A stretch of DNA of 64,000 bases from Branchipolynoe longqiensis (GCA_030323885.1 CM059191.1:106498844-106562843), one strand, 5' to 3'. Numbered from the stretch's first letter, positions 1 through 10,626 are shown. A program made the numbers and translations. Notes: generated from the letters alone by a model not told the origin.

Positions 1-370
1 CAAAATTAATAGAAATCCAGAACCCAACCCTTATAAATTTAATATAGTATGTTAGTTAAGCATGTTATCTGTTTGTGTGCCAAGCGGTTTGTTTCTAGGT
101 TGTGTGGTTTTAGAGATATTTCACTTTGTCTGTAAGAAGATTGCTCACGGCCATTGACAATGCATTGAGTTTGTCGATATGCGCAGTGCAAAACGTTAGT
201 TTAATTACAAATTAAGAGAAATCCAGAACCCAAACTGTATAAATTTAATATAATCTTCTTTGTTAAGCATGTCATCTGTTTATGTGCCAAGCGGTTTGTT
301 TCTAGGTGGTATGGTTTTAGCTATATTTCACTTTTTCTGTAAGAAGATTGCTCAAAGCCATTGAGTTTGC
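1..370. repeat. 206-bp direct tandem duplication
   Basis: Two diverged head-to-tail copies of about 206 bp are seen. The string agaaatccag at position 11 recurs at 217, and the shared text continues through tgtgccaagcggtttgtttc and gtaagaagattgctca in both copies. The first copy is cut by the window edge. No coding content is evident. Confidence 0.8.
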
Positions 371-719
371 AGTGTGACCATGTGCCATCCTGCAGCCAAG
401 CAGCGCATGCACTGACCTAAATACCCATGCTGACTTCATATGAAAGAGGTCTCTAAGCAACAAGACTACTGATGACTGGTTGAGAACAATGACTGGCTGG
501 CCAAACACTATCAGCCTATCATTTTTATTCGATTGAGCAAAATTTCACAGCGAATGGGGCCAATAACCGGGAACGCGCTCATATCTGAGCCACTCGCTAA
601 GGGGTTTGCTTACTTAGTGACAAATCAAGCACACCCAGGCCACTCCAACATTGCTGAGCTGCCTAACATGGGTGCTTATGGGTGATTTCAATACATAATA
701 TCTATATAATCTGTTGTAT

Positions 720-1178
720 TATAAACCAACATGCTTTTCTGTTCAAGGGGGACCTCCCCCTGAATGTATTGGGTGTCAGTCCCCACTTACACTCAAACAC
801 ATTTTGTTGAATTGTGTCGATTTCTTGGCCCTGCGCCAACAGTTTTACACTGCAAGCAGCATGCGCGACATTTTCACAAAAGTAAAACAAAAAAACATTT
901 TACCCTTTTTAAGGGCAGCTGGTCTATATCATCACATATAGTCCCTTAAACAAATTAGATCAATTAACAACCTTTAACTTTTATCTTAATTCTATTTTCT
1001 TTAGCCACAAATTATGCAACTGTGAGCTTTTTAAATCCACGGTGTACTGACACAAAATTGATTCTGTGCTTTTGCATCCTGTAAAAGCGATGGTTGAATA
1101 AAAAACAAACAATTCTCGCCGTGAATATGGCCTATGCTGCCGACACGGCGTAAAGAAACCACCAATCAATCAATCATT
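720..1178 (+). mobile_element. 5'-truncated LINE 3' end (same family as 42.5-52.7 kb)
   Basis: Positions 723-941 encode the last ~70 residues of the ORF2 protein found at 47.65-51.33 kb, including the Cys/His motif PPPECIGCQSPLTLKHILLN and the ending FLRAAGLYHHI before a stop. The following 3' UTR matches the reverse complement of 47.41-47.56 kb (tgctgccgacacggcgtaaa) and ends in an (AATC)n tail at about 1,160-1,178. This is a dead-on-arrival insertion typical of target-primed reverse transcription. The 5' truncation point lies near 720. The similarity is read directly from the sequence and the mechanism is family knowledge. Confidence 0.88.
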
Positions 1179-2310
1179 AACCATTTAAGGGCCACAAAGT
1201 AGACACCACATATATACTGTCTTCAATTCTTTTTGGACATGTAGTCGGCTAAGGAGGTTTTACTGTATTTATATAGAATGAGATGTGATTATGAGAGTGT
1301 ACCAACATGATACAAAACTCACTAAAGAGTATGTAATGGCTAGCAGAGGTGGTATCTCTATACGTTGGGTGGAATGCTATGATGAATTGTTAGTAAGCTG
1401 TCAACAATACATTCACTGAGCCTGCCTTCCAGAAGTGAATGCGACTGTTAATTATTGTGAGAATGGTTCCATAGAGAGGAAGTTACTTTGCATTCTGGCT
1501 AAAGCTTGTTGCCAGGGGAGTGGAGAGTGGTCAGGGTACATAAGGGGACTACACACTCAACGTGGCATGCATTCATGCATGAAGGAGGAGGAGGAGGAAA
1601 GTAGCATTGCATTGTACCAGTTATTGTCAGAGAATAAACACCAGCACACTGTCAGTTGTGTTGTGTTTAACTACTCTACCACCACAGAGGACCGGGCTCA
1701 CTACACAGGAGGAAGCACACAGTAGATATTACACACTCAAGTGAGGATGTTGATGGCTGCCTTCTCTGGAGATGGCACTGGGTATATGCCCATTCTATCT
1801 TCCGAGTCTGCCTTTTTAAGCATTGCTCGCAGATGCTTAAAGGGACCAGATATAGGTCGCTTAGACACTACCCGTACTCTGACAAATGCTCTCCAAGCAT
1901 ACATTTGCCAGTTTTCAATTTATGCAACTACATATGTGGGGGAGAGTGCTAACATTGGTTGCTTCTGTTGTGTTTTATTTAGTCCAGCATCACTGACACT
2001 TTTGGACAACCATATAGAGAATTTTTTTTTAGAAATTGCAATCTAAAATGATAACTATAAAGTTCAAATGTTTATTTATCATAACCAGCTACTTTTTGTG
2101 TGAATAATTGGTTAAATCATGTAAATTAATAGACTTTCAAAGTTGAATTGAGAGCTTTCTGTGGCTGCCATCTTGGTGGTTGCTATGGCTTCCCCTGTGT
2201 GTGGGGAACCCCTCTAGGTCATGTGATGAGGGAATCCCACCTATGATGTCATTCATACATCACAGACCTCAACTCTTCTCCCACATGTTCAGTGGCATGA
2301 ACTGATCAAA
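1179..2310. other. No recognisable gene
   Basis: Short open frames at 1,435-1,725 and 1,741-2,046 resemble no family I know and lack initiation or splice context that would single them out. An AATAAA at about 1,633 followed by a T/G-rich stretch could be an LTR or gene 3' end, but no partner LTR was found. The string gacacttttggacaaccata near 1,993-2,012 recurs at 3,729-3,748, showing a shared repeat. Confidence 0.4.
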
Positions 2311-2312
2311 CT

Positions 2313-2791
2313 AAGCAAAGGTATGTTTGGAGAGCTTTTGATGCTGGATTCGTTTGTATCCGGGTGAGGTATAGCCGGCGACTTTAACCTCTGGCACTGT
2401 TGATTCCAAGGTCTTCTTCAATTTCCTGGCCTTGGGCATCTTACTGAAGGGCATCCTAACCACCATACTAAAATAAAGACAATGATGCAAAGAAAATCTT
2501 ACTATGATTTATTTATGTACAGATGGAATGTTCAAGTTGCGTTGAATAATAAATATGGGTTACATGACATGTTAATTAAATACATCTATAAACTAAAAGA
2601 CTAATGAAAAGACTAACTAAAAAGAACTAAACATCTACAGCTTCTCAAACTCTTTTCTTGTGAGATGGACATGTTTGCCATCAATAAGTATAAGCCGCCC
2701 TGGAGGTGTTGTCTTATGGAAGCTCCGTATTGTCTTCTTGGCCTGGGTCTGTAAACAGTGAGGGAGCATGCGGAGGATAACATGCGAGTAA
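2313..2791 (-). CDS. Possible two small exons of an unidentified gene
   Basis: On the minus strand, tttacttgcag at about 2,792 is a good 3' splice acceptor. It opens a frame of ~52 codons ending near 2,634 that includes GRLILIDGKHVHLTRKEF. A second acceptor-like ttattttag precedes an open frame at 2,468-2,313 that starts MVVRMPFSKMPKARKLKKTL and ends in a stop. A gt dinucleotide at the end of the first frame could join the two in phase, but this is only a possibility. Composition is Lys/Arg-rich and protein-like rather than low complexity. I do not recognise the product. It could be part of a transposase or a host gene. The terminal part of the first exon is duplicated at 3,800-3,866. Confidence 0.3.
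2599..2702. repeat. 104-bp segment duplicated at 3,763-3,866
   Basis: The segment from gactaatgaaaagactaact to aagccgccctggagg occurs here and again at 3,763-3,866 with a single g/t difference visible (tgtgagatgg versus tgtgatatgg). The second copy is fused to the Gypsy integrase remnant at 3,866, so it marks a rearrangement junction. Confidence 0.85.
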
Positions 2792-2870
2792 CCTGCAAGT
2801 AAAGTATACAGATGTAGGGAACATACAAGTAGACATGCAAGTGGCTACTGGCAAGTAAAATACTGAACAT

Positions 2871-3762
2871 TATTATTGTTCATCCTAAATAAAAGTGACA
2901 TGCTGATATCTTTAATGGTGGTAAAATACCTTTAAAGATTGGGAGTTTATTATTGTTAATTTATTCTTTTTTCCAGTTATTAATGGTATACATTAATACG
3001 CATAATTAGTACCTGTAAAATGTATTTATTTAATCAAGGGTGTTATGTGAATATCACATTTACCTTGATGAAACAGGCGTTGCCTGTTCAGGTGCTCTCC
3101 TGTTCCCTTTGGGCAGTGGCATCTCCAGCACGGGCTCGCCCACCAACCGGCCTGACGAAGACGAATGCATACAAGCTCATTCCAACCTTCTAAACACATT
3201 ATTAATGAACTTTTGCTATTAAAACACGTCTGTTCCAGCTTTATGAGAACTGACCATATGGCGTTTGAATGTTTTTAACTTATTTTTTTAGATAAGTAGC
3301 TCAGGTTGACTATTATAACCTAATATTAATTAATCCTGAGAAACTTTGATGAAAAGTGGCTAATTCTGGAGAAATTTGAGCTGAAAGAATCCAAAATACT
3401 TTCGGCAAGCATTTCAAGTCCTGTGGCTTATGACCCAGATGGTCATCTCGCGATGGTCACGTGATGTGAGCTGACCTACTAATGTCTAGGTACCCATAGT
3501 CGGGGCCATGTTCAGGGTACGCCTCCGAGACATCTCGGGGGGGTGGGGGGGAATCCCTGACGTCACCCTAGTCTGAACAGCAAAAGCAGTTGGTCGCCTC
3601 GAAAATGGCCACCCCATAGGCGGCAGCCATTTGCAATGAAAAAGAAAAGCTCTGATTGGCTGAAACCACTGAATACGGCGGCCATTTTTTAGCCACTTTT
3701 TGTCTCCTGTCTGAAATAGGAGGCGTCTGACACTTTTGGACAACCATAAGGAGGAGGAGACT
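2871..3762. other. No assured gene; AT-rich then GC-rich spacer
   Basis: Nothing here is assured. A minus-strand stretch at about 3,170-3,067 reads open for ~36 codons and ends in the donor-like CAAG|GTAAATG, so it could be an exon linked to the frames at 2.3-2.8 kb, but its phase does not join cleanly. A poly-G run (3,537-3,551) lies next to a tgacgtcac CRE-like site. No mobile-element ends were seen. Confidence 0.3.
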
Positions 3763-3840
3763 AATGAAAAGACTAACTAAAAAGAACTAAACATCTACAG
3801 CTTCTCAAACTCTTTTCTTGTGATATGGACATGTTTGCCA

Positions 3841-4410
3841 TCAATAAGTATAAGCCGCCCTGGAGGGGTCAGGTTCTACCTGACCATTACTGCAAGGATA
3901 TTGTGGACTGGAATATACAGCCTTAAACCCATAATGCTGTGCAAACTCCCTATACTCATGGCTCTTAAACTGCAGATCATTGTCCGATATAACCTGACTA
4001 GGAATACCGTGCCTTGCAAAATTATCCTTCAACGCCTCAATGACTGTGACAGACGACGTATCGTCCAACAGCGTCACCTCTGGATATTTTGTGTAATACT
4101 AATAATCTACCGTTATCAGGTAACTTTTATGGTTTAACTCGCACAAGTCTGAGCCTACTTTTTCATACGGCTGACAGGCTATCGGGTGATTTATCAACGG
4201 CTCATTATGCAAATTTTTTTGGTTGTTTTGGCAAGTGTCACACCGACTGACCTTATCCTCAATTTGTTTGTTCATATTAGGCCAAAACATACAGTCCCGT
4301 GCCAGCTGCTTGGACTTTGTCACGCCCAAATGTGTTTCGTGTAACACCTCAATCATGACCAAATTGTTGTCCACCATTAACTCGTCTTTGTGTGGGATGT
4401 ACTGTCTCAA
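3841..4410 (-). pseudogene. Ty3/Gypsy-type integrase remnant
   Basis: The minus-strand frame shows the H2C2 zinc-binding module (HETHLG, then CDTCQ), followed by an rve/DDE core. The first Asp is in KSYLITVDY, the second in VISDND, and the Glu in CSNGQVE. The order and spacing are those of a retrotransposon integrase, which joins element cDNA to host DNA. An in-frame TAG at 4,096-4,098 interrupts the core between the first and second Asp. The frame is cut at its C-terminal side, where it meets the duplicated 104-bp segment at 3,866. No protease, reverse transcriptase or LTR is adjacent, so this is an isolated pol fragment. It abuts the left edge of the module that begins near 4,425. Confidence 0.85.
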
Positions 4411-4439
4411 ACACGGCGGTGTCTGTATGCGTGTTTGAA

Positions 4440-4829
4440 GACATCGATTTCATTAAGAGACGGAGAAGTGAGGAGAAGCGGGAGAAAACTGGAAGACAAT
4501 CAAAGGAAAAGGAGAGTGAGAACGACAGCGAGAACGGGAAGGAGTTGAATTTCATTTCACACTCCAAGTTGTCTTCTTTTCCACATATTTTGAATCCAGC
4601 TCCTTCTTCTTTAGTGAGAAGGAGGAGGATTGTTGAAGAGTTGGAGGAGAAGGAGAAGGAAGAGGAGAAAGAGGAGGAGGAGGAAACGTTACTATCAGCT
4701 ATGGCGACTTCTCCATTATGCTGTTGTACAGCGCAACACGGATGCAGTGATGCAGTGAGTGTTAATTCCAAGCGATATGATTCTGGAGAAAAAGGAGGAT
4801 GGGACGTTAAACTTAATCAAAAAGAATAG
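4440..4829 (+). CDS. Highly charged open frame at left edge of module copy 1
   Basis: The frame is open from the module edge and encodes a Lys/Glu-rich protein: an Arg/Lys cluster (FIKRRRSEEKREK), then Ser/Asn, then RRRRIVEELEEKEKEEEKEE, which would form a long charged helix. It has no counterpart in copy 2, where the equivalent upstream sequence is control region. Its 3' part overlaps the start of the Ser/Pro-rich frame in another phase. I do not recognise it. It may be an upstream exon of that gene or a low-complexity open frame, so confidence is low. Confidence 0.35.
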   Translation, partial: DIDFIKRRRSEEKREKTGRQSKEKESENDSENGKELNFISHSKLSSFPHILNPAPSSLVRRRRIVEELEEKEKEEEKEEEEETLLSAMATSPLCCCTAQHGCSDAVSVNSKRYDSGEKGGWDVKLNQKE

Positions 4830-5442
4830 ATTTTGGTCTCCCTGTCCTTCTCCCTCTCCTATTCCAATCCTTTCTCCCTCTCCTTCCCCTAGTCTTATTC
4901 CTAATCCGTTACACCTTCCTACTCCCATTCCTACTCATGCTTCTACTCCCTCTGTTTTTTCCATGCCTCCTCCTCCTCCCATTCCTAAAACCTCCTTCAC
5001 TCCCGTCCCCATCCCCATCTCCAATCCCTCCCCCATCCCCTATCCTGCTCCCCTCTCCAAACCTATTCCCATTCCCATTCCCAGCCCCATCAGCACTCCC
5101 TTTCCCACCTCCAATCCTATCTCCATTCTCTTTTCTAGTTTTGATGAAGAGACCAACATCTCCTTCCTTCCTCTGGAGAACTCCACCCCAAATCCTAGTC
5201 TAGATATAATTGCTGTCAGTGACACTGACACTGTCAGTGTTAGTGATAGTGTCACTGACACTGAAAGTAACTTTCTCATGGAGTTCTCCCCACCTGCTCC
5301 ACCCTCTCCACTAGCTAATGAATCTCTGATTGATATGATTAATGAGTTTGTAGATAGTTCTGGTGGAAAAGATGATGATGACATGTGGAAAGTTCTAACC
5401 AAATCGTTACTTGTTAGATGGATAGAGAGCTATAACCATTGA
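4777..5442 (+). CDS. Gene C copy 1: Pro/Ser-rich acidic protein
   Basis: Starting from the first ATG in frame, it encodes ~221 residues. The N-terminus (ILEKKEDGTLNLIKKNRFW) is followed by ~100 residues of PSPIPI/PIPIPSP-type repeats. A C-terminal acidic part then carries alternating Ser/Asp (VSDTDTVSVSDSVTDTE), a hydrophobic/acidic patch FLMEFSPPAPPSPL, and ESLIDMINEFVD. Proline-rich plus acidic hydrophobic patches are typical of transcriptional activation or scaffold proteins, but no family is recognised. The N-terminal ~25 residues and the C-terminal patch are conserved in copy 2 (13.4-13.98 kb), which supports coding. Copy 2 is frameshifted by loss of one A in the AAAAA run, so copy 1 is the better template. 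A segment is locally repeated (5,362-5,402 and 5,466-5,506). Confidence 0.55.
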   Translation: MILEKKEDGTLNLIKKNRFWSPCPSPSPIPILSPSPSPSLIPNPLHLPTPIPTHASTPSVFSMPPPPPIPKTSFTPVPIPISNPSPIPYPAPLSKPIPIPIPSPISTPFPTSNPISILFSSFDEETNISFLPLENSTPNPSLDIIAVSDTDTVSVSDSVTDTESNFLMEFSPPAPPSPLANESLIDMINEFVDSSGGKDDDDMWKVLTKSLLVRWIESYNH

Positions 5443-5487
5443 TTTGAATGTACGAGGAGGTAGTGGGGGAAAAGATGATGATGACAT

Positions 5488-5757
5488 GTGGAAAGTGCTA
5501 ACCAATTAGAACCCTCCCTCCAAAAAAAGAGAGAACTTTCATCAAGAGAGGGAGATTTCACTGTTTCCAACATGTGTAATGCGAATATTGAAGTGAGAGT
5601 TGATAATAGTGATGACAATTCCACTGATGAAAACACCTATTTTAGCTATGTTAATGAGAAAAAGAAAATGTTGGGGAATGCTTCTAATGATGTGCATATT
5701 CATGTTATCCTTATTTTTCACTGTACTGTTCCCAATGAAAGAAATTATTCAAAGTGA
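5488..5757 (+). CDS. Short Asp/Asn-rich open frame, conserved in copy 2
   Basis: The frame contains MCNANIEVRVDNSDDNSTDE at about 5,572 and ends before the AT-rich 3' region. The corresponding stretch in copy 2 (17,278-17,472) starts [20 protein letters not shown], so the part around this ATG is shared. The two copies then diverge by frame changes. It may be the C-terminal end of the plus-strand gene set. The product is unrecognised. Confidence 0.4.
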   Translation: MESANQLEPSLQKKRELSSREGDFTVSNMCNANIEVRVDNSDDNSTDENTYFSYVNEKKKMLGNASNDVHIHVILIFHCTVPNERNYSK

Positions 5758-5759
5758 AA

Positions 5760-6018
5760 ATGTGTAAAATGTGGAATAGAAGCCTTGAATATTATTATTC
5801 TGTTCAACATCATCTTAATTAAATGGAGATTGTTTTGATATATATATATTTTCTCCAAAACAAGAAATGATTCAAAGTGAAAAGTTTTATAAAATGTGGA
5901 ATAGAAGTCATGAATATATTATTATTATTATTAGTATTATCATGTTATAATTATATTCAACAGCAGCATTTTATTATTATATTATTATTATTAAATGGAG
6001 AGAGAATGTGTTCTATTG

Positions 6019-6071
<53 letters not shown>

Positions 6072-6188
6072 GTCAACATGAAAATAAATGAACATAACAA
6101 AGAGAAGTTGTTTATTTGTTTTGTTTTGTTTTATTAAACAAAAATAGCAATTGATGATATGGAAATCTTTGCAAGTTTATTATGTATA
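5760..6188. other. AT-rich convergent 3' region with (TA)n
   Basis: ATT-repeat text and a (TA)n tract (about 6,023-6,069) lie between the converging gene sets. Two diverged copies of the motif gaaatgattcaaagtgaaaa are visible within the region. No coding content is seen apart from the poly(A) signals annotated separately. Confidence 0.6.
6083..6116. terminator. Opposed poly(A) signals, module copy 1
   Basis: AATAAA on the plus strand at 6,083-6,088 and AATAAA on the minus strand at 6,116-6,111 (tttatt) face each other across about 22 bp. The same arrangement with the same flanking text (catgaaaataaatgaacataac ... gtttatttg) is kept in copy 2 at 18,572-18,608. This supports a shared 3' processing region for the convergent genes. 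In copy 1 the DIRS-like insertion separates the minus-strand signal from gene B. Confidence 0.65.
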
Positions 6189-6944
6189 TACCCACGTATA
6201 TAAAACGTATATGCGGATGTAACCGAATTGCACCATGCTGCCACCCAGGGGCTTCTGTGGGGCTCAGAGGATAGTACCCTGCACACCCACCAGGTGGGAC
6301 CAGGACCTCCCTACACCTGTTGTTAGTGTTCGCCTCAGTGTGTCACAGCCACCCAGAGCGTCCACACTGCCTTTCAAAACTTTACTTTTAACTGTACACA
6401 GTCTACTTGCTACCTGTGTCTACGGTTTCCTACGGACTACCTATACGGATCACTCTACGGCTACAGCTGCATTCAACCAACACGTAGACGCCGATCTATG
6501 AAACCGTGAGCTAAAACTAACTTTTTTGTTGACGCGGTTCATTATTAAGCAGTTTGGCAGGAAAGTCATAACGGCTCGTCTTAACAGTCAGTCCTAACCA
6601 TCACAACAAGCCGGCTCCAAGGTTAACGCTACGGTTAACATACTATCGTACTGTCGATATGGTAATCTTTGCCCAGAAATTCTTTGTCAAACTAGACTTT
6701 GTCGATACGGTTCATTCAAATTAGCTTGGCGGGAAAGTCATAATGGCTCGCCTTAATGGTCTGTTGTAAACTGAACGGTTACGGCTACAGCTATGGTACA
6801 CACTGAACGGTTACGGCTACAACTACGGTACACGCTACGGACATTAAAGCTTTGGCAGGATTAATTTGACTATCTGTACATATTCTGATTTAATGTCGAC
6901 ACGGATCACTGTCGATACGGCCGGCTATACGGCGCACTGTCGAT

Positions 6945-7943
6945 ATGGTAATCTCTGCCGTTTCTGTCCGGACGATGCCAAAGGATTACTGCATGTTTTG
7001 TAGCGTCATCCACTTGGAACCCGTCAACGATGGCTGCAGGCGCCGGGAGATGACAAAACGGACGACCCGATTGACGTCAAAACTCAACAAGATGGCGGAG
7101 GGCGGGAAATCCCTAACGGCCAAGCATGAAGCTGAGATCGACCAGGTCGTCCGGGTCGGGGACGACTGCAGCAAACACGACGAGGAATGGGAAATTCGAG
7201 CTCGAATCGTAAAGCTGCGGAAACGGAAACGCCTCGCTGAACTCGAAAAAGAGGAACGGGACTTGCTTGATGACATGGTGCGACTTTCTGCACAGACGTC
7301 GAAACGGACGGACAACATTCCACCAGACGGGACGACCACATGAAGCAGTAGCCGGCAAGACAGCTCGCACTCGCGAGGTCGCAGTATGACGCGAAGACGA
7401 TCGTCGTCCCCGCAATGAAGAAGGTGTCACCATCGCGCCTCTAGTTCTACCTCGTCAGACAACCGCTCTGCTAGCAGAGAGAGGAAGGCTAGAAGTAAGT
7501 GGTCGCTGTGTAGGCACACGGAGGATGGGAGGGATGTAAAGAAGCTATTGCCATTCAAACTGATAGAGGCAACCGTGAACTGGGTGGTGGCCTCTAAGGT
7601 GACGGACCGCAGTAAGCCTTTGCGTATCCTACAACATCGAGGATACATCGCGGGCAAGGCTAAGTCGGGGACTTTCCAAGAAAAAACGCATGTAAATTAC
7701 GAGCGTGCCATCCGCAAGCTTGCCGTCTCGGAAGGATACGCGGCCTTCTCCGCGGGCAACCCCGAAGGAGCCCTGAAGTACTATGCTTTCGAGCACATGA
7801 AGAAGCAGGGTGGTGGGGGAGGTAGTCACTCGGGCAGTGGTAGCCAGGGTCGGCTGAGGCAGTTGTTTGTTAGGGACGGGAAGAAGCCTCGCCGGTTAAC
7901 ATTGACGAGCCCCATATTAGCGGCATGCCACATTGCCCGCTAA
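6945..7943 (+). pseudogene. DIRS-like ORF1 (Gag-like), two in-frame stops
   Basis: One reading frame runs across the whole interval with TGA stops at 7,341-7,343 and near 7,414. Its N-terminal part is a Lys/Arg/Glu-rich coiled-coil segment (around KRKRLAELEKEERDLLDDM). The middle is Ser/Arg-rich and the C-terminal part holds a folded-looking domain (PFKLIEATVNWVVASKVTD ... AFEHMKKQ) ending in a Gly/Ser tail. In DIRS elements the first ORF supplies the nucleocapsid-like protein. There is no CCHC knuckle. The ORF overlaps the following RT frame by about 19 bp. Confidence 0.6.
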
Positions 7944-9676
7944 TTGCTTGTAGTTGGTTAACATTGTCTTGGGTGGAGGGTATCGTTCATGTAACTGCTG
8001 TCGATAAACTTAGCTCTTCAGGCAAACCTACTGTATTAATTGTTTCCCTTGCCTGCAAGAATGCCATTTGTACATGTGTTCATTATATTGACCCCAACAA
8101 GGCTCAATTTAAACCCTGTCGTATCATCTGTGAATGCTTCTTTCGCGGATCTGTCATTTATGACTGGGAGTTTATACTATACGGCTCCCTCTTTGGCTTC
8201 AAGGTCATTAACCCCAGTTGCGCCTCCAGCTGTTCGGTCCCCTCTCGGCCTACCCGAGATGGTGCCGAAAAAAGTTTGATCAACAGGAAGCTCAGCTCTG
8301 AGCTCAGCTGTGGCTACATTAGTCAGGCCGACTCAGCCCCACTCTGCACCCATAATGTTTTTGCTGTCCCCAAGTCAAGCGGTGAGGGAATGTGCACCAT
8401 TGTCGACTGCAGTAAGCCCAGCGACCGCTCTGTGAACAGCTTTGTCGGCGAGGTGTCGCATTCATTCTGCTACCAAGGCATTGGCGATCTAGTTGACCAG
8501 CTCCTTTGCAGAGACTACATAGCTACCATAGACATCAAGGACGCCTATAGGGCCATTAATATCCATCCCAGCGACCCCCCATTTCAGGCTATCAAATGGG
8601 ACTTCGGAACAGGGGGTGGGCCCGAAATTGTTTTTGACAACCGCCTATGTATGGGGCTCTCCTCTGGCCCGTATATCTTCAACCTCATATCAGATTTTGT
8701 TGCTCACTGTGGCAGGCTCGATGGAGTAGTCAGATGTGTAAACTATCTGGACGACTTTGCCGTTATAGGCTCCTCGTTTGAGGATTGCGCAGTTAACCAT
8801 AAAAGAATTGCTGCCCTCCTTCGTAGGATGGGTTTCTATCTAAGTTACCCCAAACTCTGTGCGCCTGCCCAGTGTGCAAGATTTCTCTGTATCAACATTG
8901 ACAGTGTCCTTCCCCAGCTCCGCCCTCCCCGAGATAAGATCCTTAAACTCAAAAGTGTGCTATCCGGTTTTCTCGGCAAGCGCAAGGCCTCACGTAAAGA
9001 CCTAGAGAGGCTAGGGGGCCGCCTAGCCCATTGCGCTATTGTCGTCAGGGGGGGGGCGCTCTTTCTCGACCCGATCCGGCAGCTGCGTAAGCCGTACTAC
9101 ATGTTCTGCCTTAATGAAGAATTCAGGTCAGAGCTCCAATGGTGGCTTAACTACGTTGACACGTTCAACGGCTACGCAAAAATCCTTGGCCCCCACGCAG
9201 TTGTCGTTTCAGTCTACAGTGACGCCTCTGATTGGGGCTTTGGAGCGACCCACTCGGACGACTGGCTGGTTGGCTCTTTTCACTCAAAAGAGCAGGATCT
9301 GGCCCCCGAGGTCAGCCACCACCATGCCGAGGCGACTGGGGTCGGGCCTGAAACCCATATTAACCAAAAGGAGATGTGGGCCGTCATCGCCGCTGCCCGC
9401 TGCTGGGGCCATCTTTGGCAAGACAAAAGTGTTGTGTTTGTTACTGATAACAATACGGTTTGTGCGGCACTTGCCACGGGCCGCTGCATCAACAAAGCCA
9501 TCATGGTTTGGGTTAAAGAGCTTTTCTGGACCTCGGTTAGATTTGTTTATATTAGGAGTGCTGACAACACTATCTGCGACGCCTTGAGTAGGTGGCAAGA
9601 TGTCACTAGCAAGTGCCGCATTGTTCGCGCCGATCATCTCGGCCGTCTGTGTTGTGCGCATTTATTTAGTAATTAA
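7925..9676 (+). CDS. DIRS-like reverse transcriptase-RNase H
   Basis: The frame is open for 583 codons. The RT fingers/palm are visible from about residue 140 (APLCTHNVFAVPKSSGEG, TIDIKDAYRAINIHPSD), then NRLCMGLSSGPYIFNLISDF and the catalytic YLDDF. RNase H follows with YSDASDWGFGA (first Asp), INQKEMWAVIAA (Glu), VTDNNTV (Asp) and SADNTICDALSRW (last Asp). This polymerase copies the element RNA into DNA. The N-terminal ~100 residues look unlike the RT core and may be read-through of the upstream region, so the true start is uncertain. It is the only uninterrupted ORF of the element and lies between ORF1 and the recombinase. Confidence 0.85.
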   Translation: MPHCPLIACSWLTLSWVEGIVHVTAVDKLSSSGKPTVLIVSLACKNAICTCVHYIDPNKAQFKPCRIICECFFRGSVIYDWEFILYGSLFGFKVINPSCASSCSVPSRPTRDGAEKSLINRKLSSELSCGYISQADSAPLCTHNVFAVPKSSGEGMCTIVDCSKPSDRSVNSFVGEVSHSFCYQGIGDLVDQLLCRDYIATIDIKDAYRAINIHPSDPPFQAIKWDFGTGGGPEIVFDNRLCMGLSSGPYIFNLISDFVAHCGRLDGVVRCVNYLDDFAVIGSSFEDCAVNHKRIAALLRRMGFYLSYPKLCAPAQCARFLCINIDSVLPQLRPPRDKILKLKSVLSGFLGKRKASRKDLERLGGRLAHCAIVVRGGALFLDPIRQLRKPYYMFCLNEEFRSELQWWLNYVDTFNGYAKILGPHAVVVSVYSDASDWGFGATHSDDWLVGSFHSKEQDLAPEVSHHHAEATGVGPETHINQKEMWAVIAAARCWGHLWQDKSVVFVTDNNTVCAALATGRCINKAIMVWVKELFWTSVRFVYIRSADNTICDALSRWQDVTSKCRIVRADHLGRLCCAHLFSN

Positions 9677-9682
9677 CTCTAT

Positions 9683-10626
9683 CTTTACAGGTCTAACCGA
9701 GCTGGAGGGACAGGTCAGAGTCATGTGCGACCAATATTACTCGTCCAACTCGAGGACAACTCGGTCCATGCAGGTGCGGAAGTACCTCTCCTTCATTGAG
9801 GAATTCCGCGGCCTCCTGTCTCCACTACCCTGCCCCTCCTCCCAGGTCGCTATGTATGTGGTTTGGCTTTCCCGAACAATGAAATCAGCACACTAAATTT
9901 CTTTTTGAAATCTGAGGGTTCTCCTGGGGTTGACTTCTCCTGTCATCAAGTGAGAACCGTCATGGGAGGGGCTAAGCAGGTCCTGGGTTGCCAGGTCAAG
10001 CGGGCCACCCCCCTGTTGCCCAAGGAACTGACTCTGATGTTTGACCATATGTCTGATCGCGAGGGCCACGTCTGCCCCCGCGCGGCTATCCTAACAGGCT
10101 TCAGAGCTTTACTCCGCAAGTGCCAACTTATGGAGTCAGACTCAGTTCTAAGACGCTCTGATTTTGACTTCTTTAAATGGGGTATGGTGATCTCAGTCCG
10201 CAGGTCCAAGACGATCCAGTTGAAAGAGAGAGAGCTCTTAATCCTGGTGGCCCGAGTACCAAACACCGAGCTGTGCGCAGTATTCTGGGTCGAAAAACAC
10301 TTTCAGCAGGTTAAAGTAGCCCAAGATGCCCCTGCTTTCCAAATTCCTTCTGCTCACGGGGGCTATAGGCCCTTAGATTATGTTACCCTCCAGGCAACCA
10401 TAACAATTTTCTCTGAAGAGGCCAGTCTAGACGCCTCCTCCTTCTCGTGCCACTCGCTCCCTGGGGAGGGTGTACCTTCCTCGCCCTACAAGGGGCCGCC
10501 ATTGATGAGATTAAGGTGCGCGGTGACTGGTCCTCAGACTGCGTCTATAAATACATTGCTCGACCGCCAGTCGACAGGATCGTTGCGGATATCAAGGTCG
10601 CCACAGCTCTTTCCGCCTTGATTTAA
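9683..10626 (+). pseudogene. DIRS-like tyrosine recombinase, two frameshifts
   Basis: The N-terminal part (TGLTELEGQVRVMCDQYYSS ... RSMQVRKYLSFIEEF) is in one frame. The frame changes near 9,885 and the core continues (CPRAAILTGFRALLRKCQL, DSVLRRSDFDFFKWGMVISV). The catalytic His motif FSCHSL at about 10,445 is followed at once by a second frameshift. The last part resumes in another phase, with GDWSSDCVYKYI supplying the catalytic Tyr before a TAA at 10,624. Tyrosine recombinases insert the circular cDNA of DIRS elements without the target duplication made by DDE integrases. The two indels make this copy inactive. Confidence 0.75.

Noticed and set aside
1435..2046. Protein-coding gene on the plus strand
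   Set aside because: Two short unrelated frames with ordinary composition, no conserved motif and no splice signals of note.
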